Source: Streptomyces diastatochromogenes (GTDB lineage Bacteria; Actinomycetota; Actinomycetes; Streptomycetales; Streptomycetaceae). Taken from it: a stretch of DNA of 64,000 nucleotides. The first letter of the stretch is position 1; each line of letters starts with the position of its first letter. This document shows positions 26,455 to 34,135 of the stretch, piece after piece. The notes beneath the pieces are model-generated. The model saw only the letters and a list, made by a program, of their open reading frames with translations. It had not been told where the DNA came from and ran no database searches. Made by a program: the position numbers and the translations under genes. The stretch spans positions 62,421 to 126,420 of the forward strand of contig NZ_MCGQ01000023.1 of the NCBI RefSeq assembly GCF_002242805.1, in the 5' to 3' direction.

Positions 26455-27552
26455 TCAGGACTGGAGATCGACGACGATGCGGGTCACGTCACCCGACTTC
26501 ATCGCCTCGAAGCCCTCGTTGATCTCGCCGAACGGGATGACCCGCGTCACCATCTCGTCGAGCAGCAGGCGTCCCTGCTGGTACAGGCGCGCGAGCTGGA
26601 GGATGTCCTGCCGCGCCTGACCCGAGCCCATGTAGGAGCCGATGAGTCGCTTCTCCTCGAAGAAGAAGTCCGACGCCGGGATGCTGAGCTCGGTACCTCC
26701 GGGCGCGATCCCGACCAGGCACGCGGTACCCGTCGGGCGCAGGAGGGCCACGGCCGTCGCCGCGGTACGGGCCGAGCCGACCGCCTCGAAGGAGTAGTCC
26801 ACTCCGTCGCCCAACTGGCGGTGCAGTTCCGCGACAACGTCGCCGCCTGCGCCGTTGATGACGTGGGTCGCCCCGTAGCCGCGCGCGGCCTTGAGCCGTT
26901 CGTCGTCCAGGTCGATCGCGACGATCGCCGACGCTCCGGCGAGCCTGGCCCCCTGGATGATCGCCGATCCGACGCCGCCACAGCCGATGACCGCCACCGT
27001 GCTGCCCGGTCTTACCTGGGCGCCGCGGAAGACGGCGCCGACGCCGGTGACGACACAGCAGGACAAGAGGCACCCGACGTGCAGCGGTACGTCGTCAGGG
27101 AGCCGCACCAGAGCGTTCTCACGCATGAGGACGTGCCGGGAGAACGCCCCGATGTCGCCGAGCCGCTCGATCGGCCGACCGCCCGTGGTCTGGAACGCGG
27201 GCCGCGGACGGCGGCGTACCTCCTCGACACGTCGGCACTGGGTCGACCGTCCTGCCTCACAGTTGGTGCAGCGGCCACAGGAGGGAGTCAGCGCGCCGAC
27301 CACGCGATCCCCGGGACGCAGGCCGGACACCTGCGCCCCGACCGCCTCGACCACGCCCGCCACCTCGTGCCCGACCACGACCGGCAGGCCGCTCGGAACC
27401 GTCCCCGTCATGTAGTGCAGGTCGCTGTGGCACAGCCCCACGTTCGTGACCGCGACCCGCACCTCGTGCGGCTCCGGGTCGTCCACCCGAATGACGGTCA
27501 GCTCGAGCGGCTCGTTGACTGCGGTGAGTACCGCGGCCTGGGTGTCGATCAT
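26455..27552 (-). CDS. Zinc-dependent alcohol dehydrogenase
   Basis: 365 residues of the class I/III-like MDR type. Catalytic zinc ligands: Cys in GLCHSDLHY and His in VVGHEVAG; structural zinc: the four-Cys loop CGRCTNCEAGRSTQC. Cofactor loop GCGGVGSAIIQGARLAG. A short 'SCCVVTGVGAVFRGA' follows the third catalytic Cys, as in mycothiol- or NDMA-dependent relatives. It probably oxidises a hydroxyl produced in the pathway, for example after ester cleavage or hydroxylation. The gene ends 29 bp before the aldehyde dehydrogenase start, consistent with paired alcohol-to-acid oxidation. Confidence 0.9.
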   Translation of the reverse strand: MIDTQAAVLTAVNEPLELTVIRVDDPEPHEVRVAVTNVGLCHSDLHYMTGTVPSGLPVVVGHEVAGVVEAVGAQVSGLRPGDRVVGALTPSCGRCTNCEAGRSTQCRRVEEVRRRPRPAFQTTGGRPIERLGDIGAFSRHVLMRENALVRLPDDVPLHVGCLLSCCVVTGVGAVFRGAQVRPGSTVAVIGCGGVGSAIIQGARLAGASAIVAIDLDDERLKAARGYGATHVINGAGGDVVAELHRQLGDGVDYSFEAVGSARTAATAVALLRPTGTACLVGIAPGGTELSIPASDFFFEEKRLIGSYMGSGQARQDILQLARLYQQGRLLLDEMVTRVIPFGEINEGFEAMKSGDVTRIVVDLQS

Positions 27553-27621
27553 GTCGACGTCCCCTCTGTCGATTCCTCTGGCACTGGTCTGTTGAAGGTG
27601 ATGGCGAGCTCAGGGCGAGGC

Positions 27622-30030
27622 TTACGCGCCGGTGCCCCTGGCGGACCAGAAGCCCTTGATCCCCGCACTGAGGACTCCGCTCTCCCACGCCTTCTTCGCA
27701 GCGAGGTCCTCACGGACGAAGGCCGCTTCGACCTCCTCTGCCTGAGGGCGCAGGAGAGCCAGGTGAAGGGCCGTCGTGTTTCCCTCGGGCGTCCACTCGA
27801 TGACGGTGTCGATGGCCCGGCCGATCAGGGCGTCGGGCTCGACGATCTCGTCCAGGAGTCCGATCCGCAGCGCCTCCTCGGCGCGGATCCGAGGCGATCC
27901 GAGCACCATGCGCATGGCATGGCTCCCGATGAGACGCCTGAGCAGCACGCTGGACGCGTTCGAGATCGTGATGCCCCGACCGTTCTCCGGCTGGTAGTAC
28001 TCCGTCGCCCGGGTTCCGATGCGAGCGTCGCAACACAGGGTGATCTCCGAGGCTCCCCCGACCGCAAGTCCGTTGACAGCCGCGACCACGGGTACCTGTG
28101 TCTCCAGGATGGCCCGGGTGATGTCGTGGAAGCTCTCGAACGCCTCACGGACCTCAGCGTCCGTGGTCGGCGCGCTCTGCAGGTCCTCACCCGCGGAGAA
28201 GGCCCGCCCCTCGCCGGTGAGGACGATCCCGCGCACGCTCTCGCCGGTCCCGAACTCGCGGATGACGGTTGCCAGCCGCAGCCGGGTGGCGACGTCCATG
28301 GCGTTGAGCTTCTCCGGACGCCGGAGCGTCAGCACCGCGACGCGCCGCATGAGGTCGACGTCGAGGAATTCTCCGCCGGTTGAGGCACGTGCCACCGTCT
28401 TGTTCCGTCGTGCACCGAGGTCGTAGGTCACGCCGGGATCGTCTACGGCGCGGGCCTTGAGGGCCGCCTTGGAGATGCGTTCGGACGGCGTCCGGGGGAA
28501 GTCGGCGACGAACTCCACGTAGCGCGGCACCTTGAAGCGAGCGAGCTCCTTGCCGACGCGCTCGACGATCTCCTCGGCCGTCGCACGATTCCGCGGCACG
28601 TCGGCCGCCAGCTGGACGAAGGCCTTGACCTCCTCACCGAGGGTCTCGTCGGGTTCGGCGACGACCGCGGCCGCGACGACCACGTCGTCGCGCTCGAGGG
28701 CGGCCTCGACCTCGACGCTCGCGACGTTCTCGCCGCCGCGGCGCACCATGTCCTTGATCCTGCCCACCAGCTGGATGCCCTGGTCGGGCCGGCGGACGAC
28801 GACGTCACCGGTGTGGAGCCAGCCGTCGCGCAACACCCGGGCCGTGTCCTCCGGGCGGTTCCAGTACCCGCTCATCATGGGCTTGCCCGAGATGACCAGC
28901 TCACCGGGATCGCCGGCCGGCACCTCGGTACCGTCGAGGTTGACGACACGGACCTGCTTGGTCGGCACCGGCCGCCCCAGGCTCCCGCTCCCGACGGCGC
29001 CGGCATCGGCGAACGGGCTGAACAGGTCGACACCGGACTCGGTCATCCCGTAGATCTCCCGCCACGGCGCGCCCCATCGCTCCTCCAGCTGCGCGTGCAG
29101 GGAGACGGGAATGCCCGAACAGAGCACTTGACGCACGGCGTTGTCGCGGTCCTCGGGCGTGGGCGGCTGCTTGAACAACAGCGTGGGCATAGACCCGAGG
29201 ACGTAGAAGAACGTCGCGCGGTGTTGGCGGACGTCCGCCATGAAGGTCGACGCGGAGAACCGGGACAGCACGACCAGCGGGGCCCCGATCGTGAGAGCGA
29301 GCGCCGTGTTCCACTGCGGGTCCATGTAGGAGAACGGCTGCGCCGTCAGGAGCACGTCCTCGGTGCCGAGTCCGGTCGCCGCCGCACAGATCCAGCCCAA
29401 CCGGACCCAGTAGTCGTGGGTGAGCATGCACGCCTTGGGGAAACCGGTCGTACCGGAGGTGTACTGCAGGTTCGCCAGCGTCCCGGCCTCGACCGGCACC
29501 GCCGGCGCCCTCCGCGGAAAGGGCTCTGACCCGTCGTCGGCGACGTCGACGACACGAAGGCCGGCGAGCCCGTCCTCGGTTGCCATGACGTCGGCGATCA
29601 GCCCGGCCCGTTCGGAGTCGGTGAACGCGACGCGTGCACCCGAGTCCCGGAGGACGAAGGCGAGGTCGCCCCGCTGGTAGGAGGAGTTGATCGGCACGGC
29701 GACCGCTCCGGCCTTGAGTGCAGCGAGCCAAATGACCGGCCAGTGCACGACGTTCGGGAGCATGATCGCGACACGGTCGCCCGGCTGTATGCCGTCGAGC
29801 TCGATCAGCCGGTGTGCCAGCCGGGAGGTCCATTCGTCGATGGCGGCAAAGCTCCATGGCTGTTCGCCGAAGCGCAGGAACTCCCCTTCCGGTGAATCCT
29901 GTGCGCGCCGCGCCAGCAGCTCGGTCAGGGTCGGGATGGCGGGGTCCTCACCGATCTGTCCGGGCTTCACGACCGGCAGCGGATGCGAGTTGGTGCGACC
30001 GGCCTGCTCGGCTGCCACGTTCTCAGTCAT
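27622..30030 (-). CDS. Acyl-CoA ligase / enoyl-CoA hydratase fusion protein
   Basis: 802 residues with two enzymes in one chain. Residues about 30-540 are an ANL-family acyl-CoA synthetase: P-loop YTSGTTGFPK, YGMTESG, LHTGD, RIKDMVRRGGENV and the C-terminal catalytic Lys in SERISKAAL. Residues about 555-790 are a crotonase: oxyanion loop FSAGEDLQS and both catalytic Glu positions (GGASEITL and QPENGRG). These activities are usually on separate proteins. The start overlaps the stop of the gamma-glutamyl hydrolase gene (ATGA). It would activate an amino acid as its CoA ester and later hydrate the enoyl-CoA left after ammonia loss, as the adjacent kal-like gene suggests. Confidence 0.88.
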   Translation of the reverse strand: MTENVAAEQAGRTNSHPLPVVKPGQIGEDPAIPTLTELLARRAQDSPEGEFLRFGEQPWSFAAIDEWTSRLAHRLIELDGIQPGDRVAIMLPNVVHWPVIWLAALKAGAVAVPINSSYQRGDLAFVLRDSGARVAFTDSERAGLIADVMATEDGLAGLRVVDVADDGSEPFPRRAPAVPVEAGTLANLQYTSGTTGFPKACMLTHDYWVRLGWICAAATGLGTEDVLLTAQPFSYMDPQWNTALALTIGAPLVVLSRFSASTFMADVRQHRATFFYVLGSMPTLLFKQPPTPEDRDNAVRQVLCSGIPVSLHAQLEERWGAPWREIYGMTESGVDLFSPFADAGAVGSGSLGRPVPTKQVRVVNLDGTEVPAGDPGELVISGKPMMSGYWNRPEDTARVLRDGWLHTGDVVVRRPDQGIQLVGRIKDMVRRGGENVASVEVEAALERDDVVVAAAVVAEPDETLGEEVKAFVQLAADVPRNRATAEEIVERVGKELARFKVPRYVEFVADFPRTPSERISKAALKARAVDDPGVTYDLGARRNKTVARASTGGEFLDVDLMRRVAVLTLRRPEKLNAMDVATRLRLATVIREFGTGESVRGIVLTGEGRAFSAGEDLQSAPTTDAEVREAFESFHDITRAILETQVPVVAAVNGLAVGGASEITLCCDARIGTRATEYYQPENGRGITISNASSVLLRRLIGSHAMRMVLGSPRIRAEEALRIGLLDEIVEPDALIGRAIDTVIEWTPEGNTTALHLALLRPQAEEVEAAFVREDLAAKKAWESGVLSAGIKGFWSARGTGA

Positions 30031-30836
30031 CGCAAGCTCCTGTGCATCTGTTCACCGCAGTGGGCCGCAAGCAGCTCCGCCGCGGCCTGGACGATCCACG
30101 TCATCGTCGGGTCTGCGCTCTTCATCCACTCCGGGTGCCACTGGACTCCAAGCACTGGAGCACCGGGGAGCTCGACCGACTCGGTCACGCCGTCGCTCGT
30201 CCGCCCGGTCACCACCAGCCCGGCGCCGCAGCGGTCGACGGCCTGGTGGTGCCAGGAGTTGGTCAGCGCGTTTTCGCCGAACAGGTCGGCGGCGATCGAT
30301 CCCTTCTCGAAGGTCACGAGATGATCAACAGTGCCGTCGGTCGGCGCAGCCTCTGCCGACAGGTGGCTCACGGAGCTGGGCGGAAGATCGGCGATGAGCG
30401 TGCCGCCGAGGGCGACGTTGAGCACCTGCATGCCGCGGCACACACCCAGCACGGGAATCCCCCGCTCCAGCGCGGCTCGGACGAGCTCGATCTCGTACTC
30501 GTCCCGAGCCGCGTCGTGGACCATCGGATTCATCCGTGGATCGATGTCGCGGACCACTGCCGTGTCGCCGCCCCAGTACGACGGATGGACGTCCTGTCCG
30601 CCGGTGATCACCACACCGGACAGCCACTGACAGATTTCCTTCGCGTCGGTGTCGTACGACAGGTGCACCGGAAGCGCACCTGCCTGCGCGATCCGGCTCG
30701 CGAAGTCCGACATGTAGCTGTCGGCGCAACGGTCGCCGCACCGCTCGTCGGCTCCCTTGATCAGTTCCAGCCGGTACCGCCGTCCGGTGATGCCGATCAC
30801 CGGACGGACCGTCACGGCCTCCTCACGCGCGCTCAC
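30027..30836 (-). CDS. Gamma-glutamyl hydrolase, class I glutamine amidotransferase-like (PuuD type)
   Basis: 269 residues from the GTG at 30836, which overlaps the stop of the glutamine-synthetase-like gene (GTGA); a second GTG at 30815 is also plausible. Nucleophile Cys in VLGVCRGMQVLN, catalytic His and Glu in GVQWHPEW, and the N-terminal PVIGITGRRY and ITGGQDVHPSYWG are diagnostic of the peptidase C26/PuuD group. It removes the gamma-glutamyl group from an oxidised intermediate and gives a free amino acid. Its direct coupling with the ligase gene in front supports a Puu-like cycle. Confidence 0.9.
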   Translation of the reverse strand: MSAREEAVTVRPVIGITGRRYRLELIKGADERCGDRCADSYMSDFASRIAQAGALPVHLSYDTDAKEICQWLSGVVITGGQDVHPSYWGGDTAVVRDIDPRMNPMVHDAARDEYEIELVRAALERGIPVLGVCRGMQVLNVALGGTLIADLPPSSVSHLSAEAAPTDGTVDHLVTFEKGSIAADLFGENALTNSWHHQAVDRCGAGLVVTGRTSDGVTESVELPGAPVLGVQWHPEWMKSADPTMTWIVQAAAELLAAHCGEQMHRSLR

Positions 30837-32206
30837 GGCAGTTCGAAGTAGCGAGCCGACTCCCACTCCGAGAGCTCGGAGAACGGGTCACCGCCGGCGG
30901 TGTGGAACTGCATCCACTCCCACTTGCGCGACGCGATCCAGAAGTCGACGAACTCGTCGCCGAGGAGCTCGCGCAGGATCGGGTCGGCGTCCAGGGCCGC
31001 TGCGGCCTTCGTGATGGTGTCCGGGATCCGGTCGATGCCCAGGCCCGGCGGCAGGCACCACGCCATGTCGGTGACCTGCTCGGGCGGGGCGATCTTCCGC
31101 TCGACACCGGCGATGACGCCGGCCAGCACGCCTGCGAGCGCGAGGTAGAGGTTCGCGTCCGCGCCCGGGAGGCGGTACTCGAGGCGGGAGTACTTGGGGT
31201 GTCCGCAGACGGCGCGCACCGCGGCGGTCTTGTTGCTGATCCCCCAGCTGATCGTGACCGGCGGCCCACTGAGGTCGACCAGCCGCCGGTACGACGTGAT
31301 CTGCGGCAGCACGATCGATGTGTTGCCCTCAATCGTCGCCAGCAGCCCACCGATGGCGTGCAGCATCGTGTCCGACGGTCCGTTCTCGGCGTAGAACGCA
31401 TTGGCGCCGTCGCGCTGCAGGGAGAGGTTGATGTGGGATGCCTGGCCGTAACCGGCGGTGGGCTTGGCCATGAAGGTCACGCTGTGCCCGCGCTCGAACG
31501 CGACCTCGCGCATGATCTGGCGGGTCCGCGCCCAGGCGTCGCCGACCTTGATCGGGTCGCCCGGTGCGATGTTGAGCTCGATCTGACCGGCGGCGTCCTC
31601 GTCGTTCCAGGCCTCCCATTCGATGCCGACCTCGTCGAGGCGGTCGGCCACGGCGTTCATGTAGTCGATCCAGTCCTGCGACTTGGCGAGGTGGTACGCC
31701 GTACCCGCGCTGCCGCCCAAGGGGCTCAGGTCACGGTACCCGCGGGCGCGCGCCTCGTGGATCGACTCCTCGAAGACGGTCGCCTCGATCTCGACCGCGA
31801 CGGTCGCGGTGAATCCGAGCCCAGCCAGACGCTCGACCATCTTCCGCACGAGGTTGCGCGGACAGATCGGGACCGGCGTCCCGTCCTTGAGCCAGTAGTC
31901 GCCGATCACCGAGTCCAGGCCCGGCTTCCACTCGACCAGGGTCGACATGTCGGGACGGAGGTAGACGTCGTCGAGGTGGCCACGCCAGGCGGGGAAGGCG
32001 GAACCGAAGACGGGAGCGTTGCCGAGGTCAAGGCCGAACAGAAGATCCGCGAAGGCGAAACCCGCGTCCTTGCCCGCGGCGAACTTCTTGGGCGAGACGT
32101 TCTTGCCGAGGAAACATCCATCGTGGTTCGTCGCCTCGAGCCGGACGGCTCGCGCGCCGGAGTCGCGGAGCGGCGCGCTCGTGGCCGTGGTGGCGAGTTC
32201 AGACAT
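30833..32206 (-). CDS. Glutamine synthetase-like gamma-glutamyl-amide ligase (PuuA type)
   Basis: 457 residues. Metal and nucleotide sites of the GS fold are visible: VAVEIEATVFEES, ELNIAPGDPIKVGD, the ATP-site FMAKPTAGYGQASHINLSL (residues about 270-288) and NKTAAVRAVCG with RLEYRLPGADANLYL for the glutamate-binding Arg and the catalytic region. The N-terminal beta-grasp part is shorter and different from true GlnA, and no Tyr adenylylation motif is seen, so this is a catabolic GS relative that joins glutamate to an amine at ATP cost. It overlaps the SCP2-like gene by 8 bp and is coupled to the hydrolase. Confidence 0.88.
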   Translation of the reverse strand: MSELATTATSAPLRDSGARAVRLEATNHDGCFLGKNVSPKKFAAGKDAGFAFADLLFGLDLGNAPVFGSAFPAWRGHLDDVYLRPDMSTLVEWKPGLDSVIGDYWLKDGTPVPICPRNLVRKMVERLAGLGFTATVAVEIEATVFEESIHEARARGYRDLSPLGGSAGTAYHLAKSQDWIDYMNAVADRLDEVGIEWEAWNDEDAAGQIELNIAPGDPIKVGDAWARTRQIMREVAFERGHSVTFMAKPTAGYGQASHINLSLQRDGANAFYAENGPSDTMLHAIGGLLATIEGNTSIVLPQITSYRRLVDLSGPPVTISWGISNKTAAVRAVCGHPKYSRLEYRLPGADANLYLALAGVLAGVIAGVERKIAPPEQVTDMAWCLPPGLGIDRIPDTITKAAAALDADPILRELLGDEFVDFWIASRKWEWMQFHTAGGDPFSELSEWESARYFELP

Positions 32207-32861
32207 CGTAACGAACCTTCCAGGAGGCGCCGGCCATCACGGACAGCTGGGACATGGTGCCCTGGATCCCCAGGGCACCCGAGGACAGGACAGCGACGAG
32301 GTCGTCGGCACCGGAGAACACGCCGGCGAGCGTCTCGGGAGCTCCGGCGACCAGGTACTGCGTGGGGCCGTCGCCGAGCACGGCCTGCTCCAGACCCTCG
32401 GGCCCTTCGGTGACCGCGATCAGCACGTCGGGAATGCCCGGCAGCGAACGTGTCGCGTCCCAGAACCGCTGAGCGGCATCACGCCACCCGGGCAGCGGAG
32501 GCGTGAGCGCCTGCAGGACGCCCCCGGCCAGGTCGGTGTCACCGGAGGGGTCCGCCGTCGGCGCGAAGCGCGCGTTGAGGTCGACGGTGACGGCGGCGTC
32601 CGGCTCGACCAGCACGCCGCTGGAGACGTCGATTCCGTTGTCACCGAAGGTGATCGTCGCGGCCTGAGGCGTGTCGTGGGATCGAATCGCAACGGTGCCG
32701 GTCGACCTGTTCAGGGTGTCGAGGGCATGCCCGGTCCGGGCGGAGTCGCGCAGCGTGCGGCCGATCAATCGCACGAGGGGACTGGCATCGTCCTCGATCC
32801 TGACGTCGACTTCCGCGGCATCCGCAGAGGTCGACGTGGGGGCCGTCATGGTTTCGGCCAT
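32199..32861 (-). CDS. Uncharacterised protein, possible SCP2-like fold
   Basis: 220 residues, no signal peptide or membrane segment. Two regions resemble SCP2 domains: ATITFGDNGIDVSSG with VTVDLNARF (residues about 65-100), and a second with LAGVFSGADDLVAVLSSGAL and GIQGTMSQL near the C-terminus (about 175-210). Similar proteins bind lipids or CoA esters. It is the first gene of the minus-strand operon and overlaps the glutamate ligase gene by 8 bp, so its product is made in step with it. It could be a substrate carrier or an enzyme partner. The fold assignment is tentative. Confidence 0.7.
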   Translation of the reverse strand: MAETMTAPTSTSADAAEVDVRIEDDASPLVRLIGRTLRDSARTGHALDTLNRSTGTVAIRSHDTPQAATITFGDNGIDVSSGVLVEPDAAVTVDLNARFAPTADPSGDTDLAGGVLQALTPPLPGWRDAAQRFWDATRSLPGIPDVLIAVTEGPEGLEQAVLGDGPTQYLVAGAPETLAGVFSGADDLVAVLSSGALGIQGTMSQLSVMAGASWKVRYDV

Positions 32862-32935
32862 CCTTCGGTCCTTTCGACTTCACGAGCCACGCGACCTGTA
32901 TGGGCGGCGCATGGTCTCTGGCAATCCGCGATTTC

Positions 32936-32964
32936 TTAGTCATGTGACTCAATCGCGTGACTAG
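32936..32964. promoter_or_regulatory. 29-bp operator, copy 2 (ligase operon / esterase)
   Basis: TTAGTCA, 15 bp, TGACTAG in the divergent gap between the operon start at 32861 and the esterase at 33032. An extra internal TGTGACT makes this copy richer in half-sites. The spacing equals that of copies 1 and 3. Confidence 0.78.
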
Positions 32965-33031
32965 GATGTTGGGGCACGGTTCACAACGTGTCAACACCTT
33001 CCTTGCCACCTCGCCGGAAAGGCCCCCGCGC

Positions 33032-34018
33032 ATGACCAAGCCAGTCCCACCGAGCTGGGAGCCCCTCGACGCCGACGCGCTGCTCGTCGCCCAGGCGATC
33101 GCCGAGACGCTGACCACACCCGTCCGTGAGCTCGGAGCCCAGGCGGCGCGCGAGCTGCTCGCGAGCACGCCGTCCGACCGTCCGCTGACGCCCCTCGACC
33201 GGGTCGAGGCGGTGACCGTCCCGACCCGTTCCGGACCACTGCGCGCGCGCCTGTACCACCCAACCGGCTCGCCGGCCAAGGACCCGCGGCCGGCGCTGCT
33301 GTATCTGCACGGCGGCGGATTCGTGCTCGGAACCCTCGACGGAGTGGACGAGGTGTGCCGCGCCATCGCCGCTCGGTCCGGGTGGGCGGTGCTCTCCCTG
33401 GAGTACCGGCTCGCCCCGGAGCACCCCTACCCGGCGGCCTTCGAGGACTCGCTCGACACGCTGGCCTGGCTGCGCAAGTCAGCCCTGGATTGGGGCATCG
33501 ATCCGGACATGATCGCCGTCGGTGGCGACTCCGCAGGCGGCAACCTCGCCGCTGCGCTCTGCCTCCACCTCCGGGACCGCGAACACCCGCTCCCCGTGGC
33601 GCAGGTCCTCGTCTATCCGGCAGTTGACGACCGGTTCTCCACGCCGTCCTGGACCCAGTTCGCCGACGCGCCCCTGCTGACCACAGCCGATGCCCGCTGG
33701 CTCTGGAAGCAGTACATCGGCCCCGGCCGCCAGGGCGGCGTCGATCAGTACGCCGCCCCCATGAAGGCTGCGTCTCTGCGTGCGCTGCCGCCGACCCTAG
33801 TCCTCACCGCCGAGGTCGACCCGTTGCGTGACGACGCCGAGGCGTACGCCGAACGACTGCGACACGACGGCGTACCCACTACCGCCATTCGCCACTCGGG
33901 CGTGTTCCACGGCTTCTTCACCGAGGTCGGCGTCTTCGCCAAGACCGACACAGCGATTGACGATGTGGCCCGGCATCTGCGCGACATCACCGCCGCCCGC
34001 GCCGCATCGACTTCTTGA
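33032..34018 (+). CDS. Alpha/beta hydrolase of the hormone-sensitive lipase (GDXG) family
   Basis: 328 residues from the ATG at 33032; the frame is open for 25 more codons upstream, but these cross the operator. Oxyanion motif LYLHGGGFVLG, nucleophile GGDSAGGNLA, catalytic Asp in AEVDPLRDDAEAYA and His in SGVFHGFF are all present. Such enzymes cleave medium-chain esters. Directly upstream of a Baeyer-Villiger-type monooxygenase and sharing its operator type, it is a natural candidate for hydrolysing the ester or lactone which that enzyme makes. Confidence 0.9.
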   Translation: MTKPVPPSWEPLDADALLVAQAIAETLTTPVRELGAQAARELLASTPSDRPLTPLDRVEAVTVPTRSGPLRARLYHPTGSPAKDPRPALLYLHGGGFVLGTLDGVDEVCRAIAARSGWAVLSLEYRLAPEHPYPAAFEDSLDTLAWLRKSALDWGIDPDMIAVGGDSAGGNLAAALCLHLRDREHPLPVAQVLVYPAVDDRFSTPSWTQFADAPLLTTADARWLWKQYIGPGRQGGVDQYAAPMKAASLRALPPTLVLTAEVDPLRDDAEAYAERLRHDGVPTTAIRHSGVFHGFFTEVGVFAKTDTAIDDVARHLRDITAARAASTS

Positions 34019-34061
34019 CGGCCGCCGGGCATTGACGAGGTCACCGTCCGTAGCTACATTC

Positions 34062-34090
34062 TTAGTCATTCGACCTAGACAAATGACTAC
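34062..34090. promoter_or_regulatory. 29-bp operator, copy 3 (monooxygenase)
   Basis: TTAGTCA, 15 bp, TGACTAC, 45 bp upstream of the monooxygenase start, between it and the esterase stop. It implies that the monooxygenase-ammonia-lyase pair has its own promoter under the same repressor. Confidence 0.78.
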
Positions 34091-34135
34091 CTCCGTGCTG
34101 TCCGTCAGCCCCTGGACGACGAGAAGGCAGAGACC

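Noticed and set aside
30836..30866. Longer start of the gamma-glutamyl hydrolase
   Set aside because: The ten extra codons overlap the ligase gene more deeply and lack a ribosome-binding site; the GTGA overlap at 30836 is the usual coupling form in this cluster.
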